Shown: one piece after another, positions 13,403 to 15,364 of the stretch | Layout of the letters: every line of letters starts with the position of its first letter | Position numbering within the stretch: position 1 is the first letter of the stretch | Origin: DATDCY01 sp031406795 [NCBI: Candidatus Rokuibacteriota bacterium] | Lineage (GTDB): Bacteria; JAUVQV01 | DNA: 15,364 nt | NCBI GenBank assembly: GCA_031406795.1 | Contig: JANOHV010000115.1 | Coordinates: 1-15,364, forward strand | Direction: 5' to 3' | Position numbers and translations under genes: made by a program | The notes under the pieces: model-generated | Seen by the model: the letters and a program-made list of their open reading frames with translations, nothing else | Told to the model about the DNA's origin: nothing | The model's database searches: none

Positions 13403-15364
13403 CTAGGAGAGCGTTCCCGCGACCTGGACCTGGGTGAACGCCTCGAGGATGTCGCCCTGCTTCAGGTCGTTGTAGTTCTCGACCCCGATGCCGCACTCGT
13501 AGCCGGCCGCGACCTCCCGCGCGTCGTCCTTGAAGCGGCGCAGCGAGCGCAGCTTCCCGGTATAGATCACGATGCCCTCGCGGATGACGCGCACCTCCGA
13601 ACTGCGGGTGATCTTGCCGTCGAGCACGCCGCAGCCGGCAACCGTGCCGATCTTGGGCACCTGGAAGAGCTCGCGCACCTCGGCCCGGCCCTGGATCTCC
13701 TCTTTGTAGCTCGGCGCCAGCAGGCCGGTCATGGCCTTCTTGATGTCCTCGGTCACCTGGTAGATGATGCCGTAGAAGCGCATGTCCACCTGCTCGTGGG
13801 CGGCGATGGCGGCGACCTTCGGCTCGGGGCGGACGTTGAAGCCGATGACTACGGCGTTCGACGCCGCGGCGAGCAGGATGTCCCCCTCGTTGATCGTGCC
13901 GACCCCCTTGTGGATCACCCGGACCTTGACCTGGCTCCCCGAGAGCTTGACGAGGGCGTCGGAGAGCGCCTCGACCGAACCCTGCACGTCGCCCTTGAGC
14001 ACGATCAGCAGCTCCTTCGCGTCGCCGTCCTTGACGCGGGAGAAGAAATCCTGGAGGTTCAGGCGCGGGCGGCTGACAACCTCGCCCCGGGTCTTCTGCT
14101 CGCGCATCGCGATGATCTGTCGGCCCTTGCGCTCGTCGGAGACGACCTGGAAGGATTCCCCCGGGGCGGGGACCCCGGAGAGGCCGAGGACCTCGACCGG
14201 GGTCGACGGCGGGGCGTCGCGCAGGGCTTCGCCGGCCTCGTTGTAGATCGCCCGGACCTTGCCGGACTGCACACCGGTCACGAAGAAGTCGCCGACGTGC
14301 AAGGTGCCGTCCTGCACGAGGACCGTCGCGACCGGGCCGCGCCCGCGGTCGAGCTTGGACTCGACGATGGTGCCGCGGCAGGGTTTGTTCGGATTGGCCT
14401 TGAGTTCGAGGACTTCGGCCTGCAGCAGGATCATCTCGAGCAGGTCTTCGAGGCCGATGCGCTTCTTCGCCGATACTTCGACGTAGATGGTCTGGCCGCC
14501 CCAGGCCTCGGGGATCAGGCCGCGTTCCGCCAGTTGCGTCAGCACCTGCTGCGGGTTGGCGCCCGGCTTGTCGATCTTGTTGACCGCGACGATGATCGGC
14601 ACCCCGGCCGCCTTCGCGTGGTCGAGGGCCTCGACCGTCTGCGGCATGACGCCGTCGTCGGCGGCGACGACGAGCACCACGATGTCGGTGACCTGCGCGC
14701 CGCGCGCGCGCATCGCCGTGAAGGCCTCGTGTCCGGGGGTGTCGAGAAAGACGATCGTCCCCCGCGGGTGAACGACGTGGTAGGCGCCGATGTGCTGGGT
14801 GATCCCGCCCTTCTCCTGCTCGGTGACGCTGGTGCTGCGGATCGCGTCGAGCAGCGAGGTCTTGCCGTGGTCGACGTGACCCATGATCGTGACCACGGGG
14901 GCGCGGTGCACGAGCACGCCGGCATCGACTTCCGCCGGGAGCCCCTCCTCTTCGAGGGAGACTTTCTGGACGAGCACGCCGAATTCCTTTGCCACGTCGC
15001 TGGCGCTGTCGAAGTCCAGGAACTGGTTCACGGTGTACATGCGCTGCTTCGACATCATCCGCTTGATGATGTCGTTCACCTTCACGCCGACTTTGTCGGC
15101 AAGATCCTTCACCGAGATCCCCTCACTGATCAGGATCGGCGTCGGGGCGGCGGGGGGCGGGGCGGGCGCTTCGGCGCTCGGGGCCGGAACCGCAGGCTGC
15201 GCGGCGGCCTGCGGCTTTTCAGGCGGCGGCGGTGCCGCCGCGGCCGGGGGGGGAGCCGGGGGCGCGGTCTGAGCCTTCGGTTCCGCGGCGGCCGCGGTGC
15301 GACTGGCCGGCCCCCGCGGGGCGGCAGCCTTCGCCGGGGTCTTTGCCGGTTTCGGGGTAGCGGT
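13403..15364 (-). CDS. infB: Translation initiation factor IF-2 (5' end outside the window)
   Basis: IF-2 is the GTPase that brings fMet-tRNA to the 30S subunit and promotes subunit joining. The open frame runs unbroken to the window edge, giving 653 visible residues. Residues 1-75 are a Lys/Ala/Pro-rich linker. An IF2_N helical module follows (about 79-125, [20 protein letters not shown]). The G domain has GHVDHGKT (162-169), [12 protein letters not shown] and SAK in order. Domains 2, 3 and the fMet-tRNA-binding C-terminal domain follow, ending VQVAGTLS. The N-terminal start and probably a further IF2_N module are missing from the window. nusA commonly lies upstream in this operon but cannot be seen. 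Confidence 0.97.
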   Translation of the reverse strand, partial: TATPKPAKTPAKAAAPRGPASRTAAAAEPKAQTAPPAPPPAAAAPPPPEKPQAAAQPAVPAPSAEAPAPPPAAPTPILISEGISVKDLADKVGVKVNDIIKRMMSKQRMYTVNQFLDFDSASDVAKEFGVLVQKVSLEEEGLPAEVDAGVLVHRAPVVTIMGHVDHGKTSLLDAIRSTSVTEQEKGGITQHIGAYHVVHPRGTIVFLDTPGHEAFTAMRARGAQVTDIVVLVVAADDGVMPQTVEALDHAKAAGVPIIVAVNKIDKPGANPQQVLTQLAERGLIPEAWGGQTIYVEVSAKKRIGLEDLLEMILLQAEVLELKANPNKPCRGTIVESKLDRGRGPVATVLVQDGTLHVGDFFVTGVQSGKVRAIYNEAGEALRDAPPSTPVEVLGLSGVPAPGESFQVVSDERKGRQIIAMREQKTRGEVVSRPRLNLQDFFSRVKDGDAKELLIVLKGDVQGSVEALSDALVKLSGSQVKVRVIHKGVGTINEGDILLAAASNAVVIGFNVRPEPKVAAIAAHEQVDMRFYGIIYQVTEDIKKAMTGLLAPSYKEEIQGRAEVRELFQVPKIGTVAGCGVLDGKITRSSEVRVIREGIVIYTGKLRSLRRFKDDAREVAAGYECGIGVENYNDLKQGDILEAFTQVQVAGTLS

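Noticed and set aside
1-15364. tRNA, rRNA, CRISPR array, insertion sequence or toxin-antitoxin genes
   Set aside because: I looked for cloverleaf-like inverted segments, regularly spaced repeats and transposase motifs and saw none I could support.

Overview
This is a GC-rich bacterial chromosome segment with 15 protein genes, all on the minus strand, so transcription runs from high to low coordinates. The genes are housekeeping genes, tightly packed and often overlapping by 1-4 bases (GTGA, ATGA, TGATG junctions). Most start with GTG. I see no phage, plasmid, CRISPR or insertion-sequence gene. The order ilvB-ilvN-...-psd-pssA-leuA and a TatD nuclease fused to a radical SAM domain recall, from memory, Geobacter-like (former deltaproteobacterial) genomes. 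That placement is an inference, and a related GC-rich phylum is possible.

Region A (15364-8794) is a translation/RNA operon: infB (5' end beyond the window), a DUF503/YlxP-like gene, rbfA, nrnA (DHH phosphoesterase), metG and the tatD-radical SAM fusion. A weak hairpin terminator follows at about 8609-8635. Region B (8793-7168) holds a universal stress protein gene with its own promoter, a roughly 140-base imperfect palindrome, and tsaB (tRNA t6A synthesis). Region C (7110-425) is a biosynthetic operon behind a near-consensus sigma-70 promoter (TTGACA-17-TAACAT): a DUF465 small coiled-coil gene, ilvB, ilvN, psd, pssA, leuA and ilvC. It combines branched-chain amino acid synthesis (acetohydroxyacid synthase, isopropylmalate synthase, ketol-acid reductoisomerase) with the two steps from CDP-diacylglycerol to phosphatidylethanolamine.

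Region D (1-424) has no supportable gene but is the most unusual part. It carries two diverged copies, in opposite orientation, of a roughly 70-base structured motif. One copy is enclosed by a 30-base-pair stem whose three non-Watson-Crick positions are all G-U on the plus strand, which points to a plus-strand RNA or a mobile palindromic repeat.

Other points of interest are the eukaryote/Bacteroidota-like type and displaced position of ilvC, the palindrome upstream of tsaB, and a C9 tract at the 5' end of pssA.
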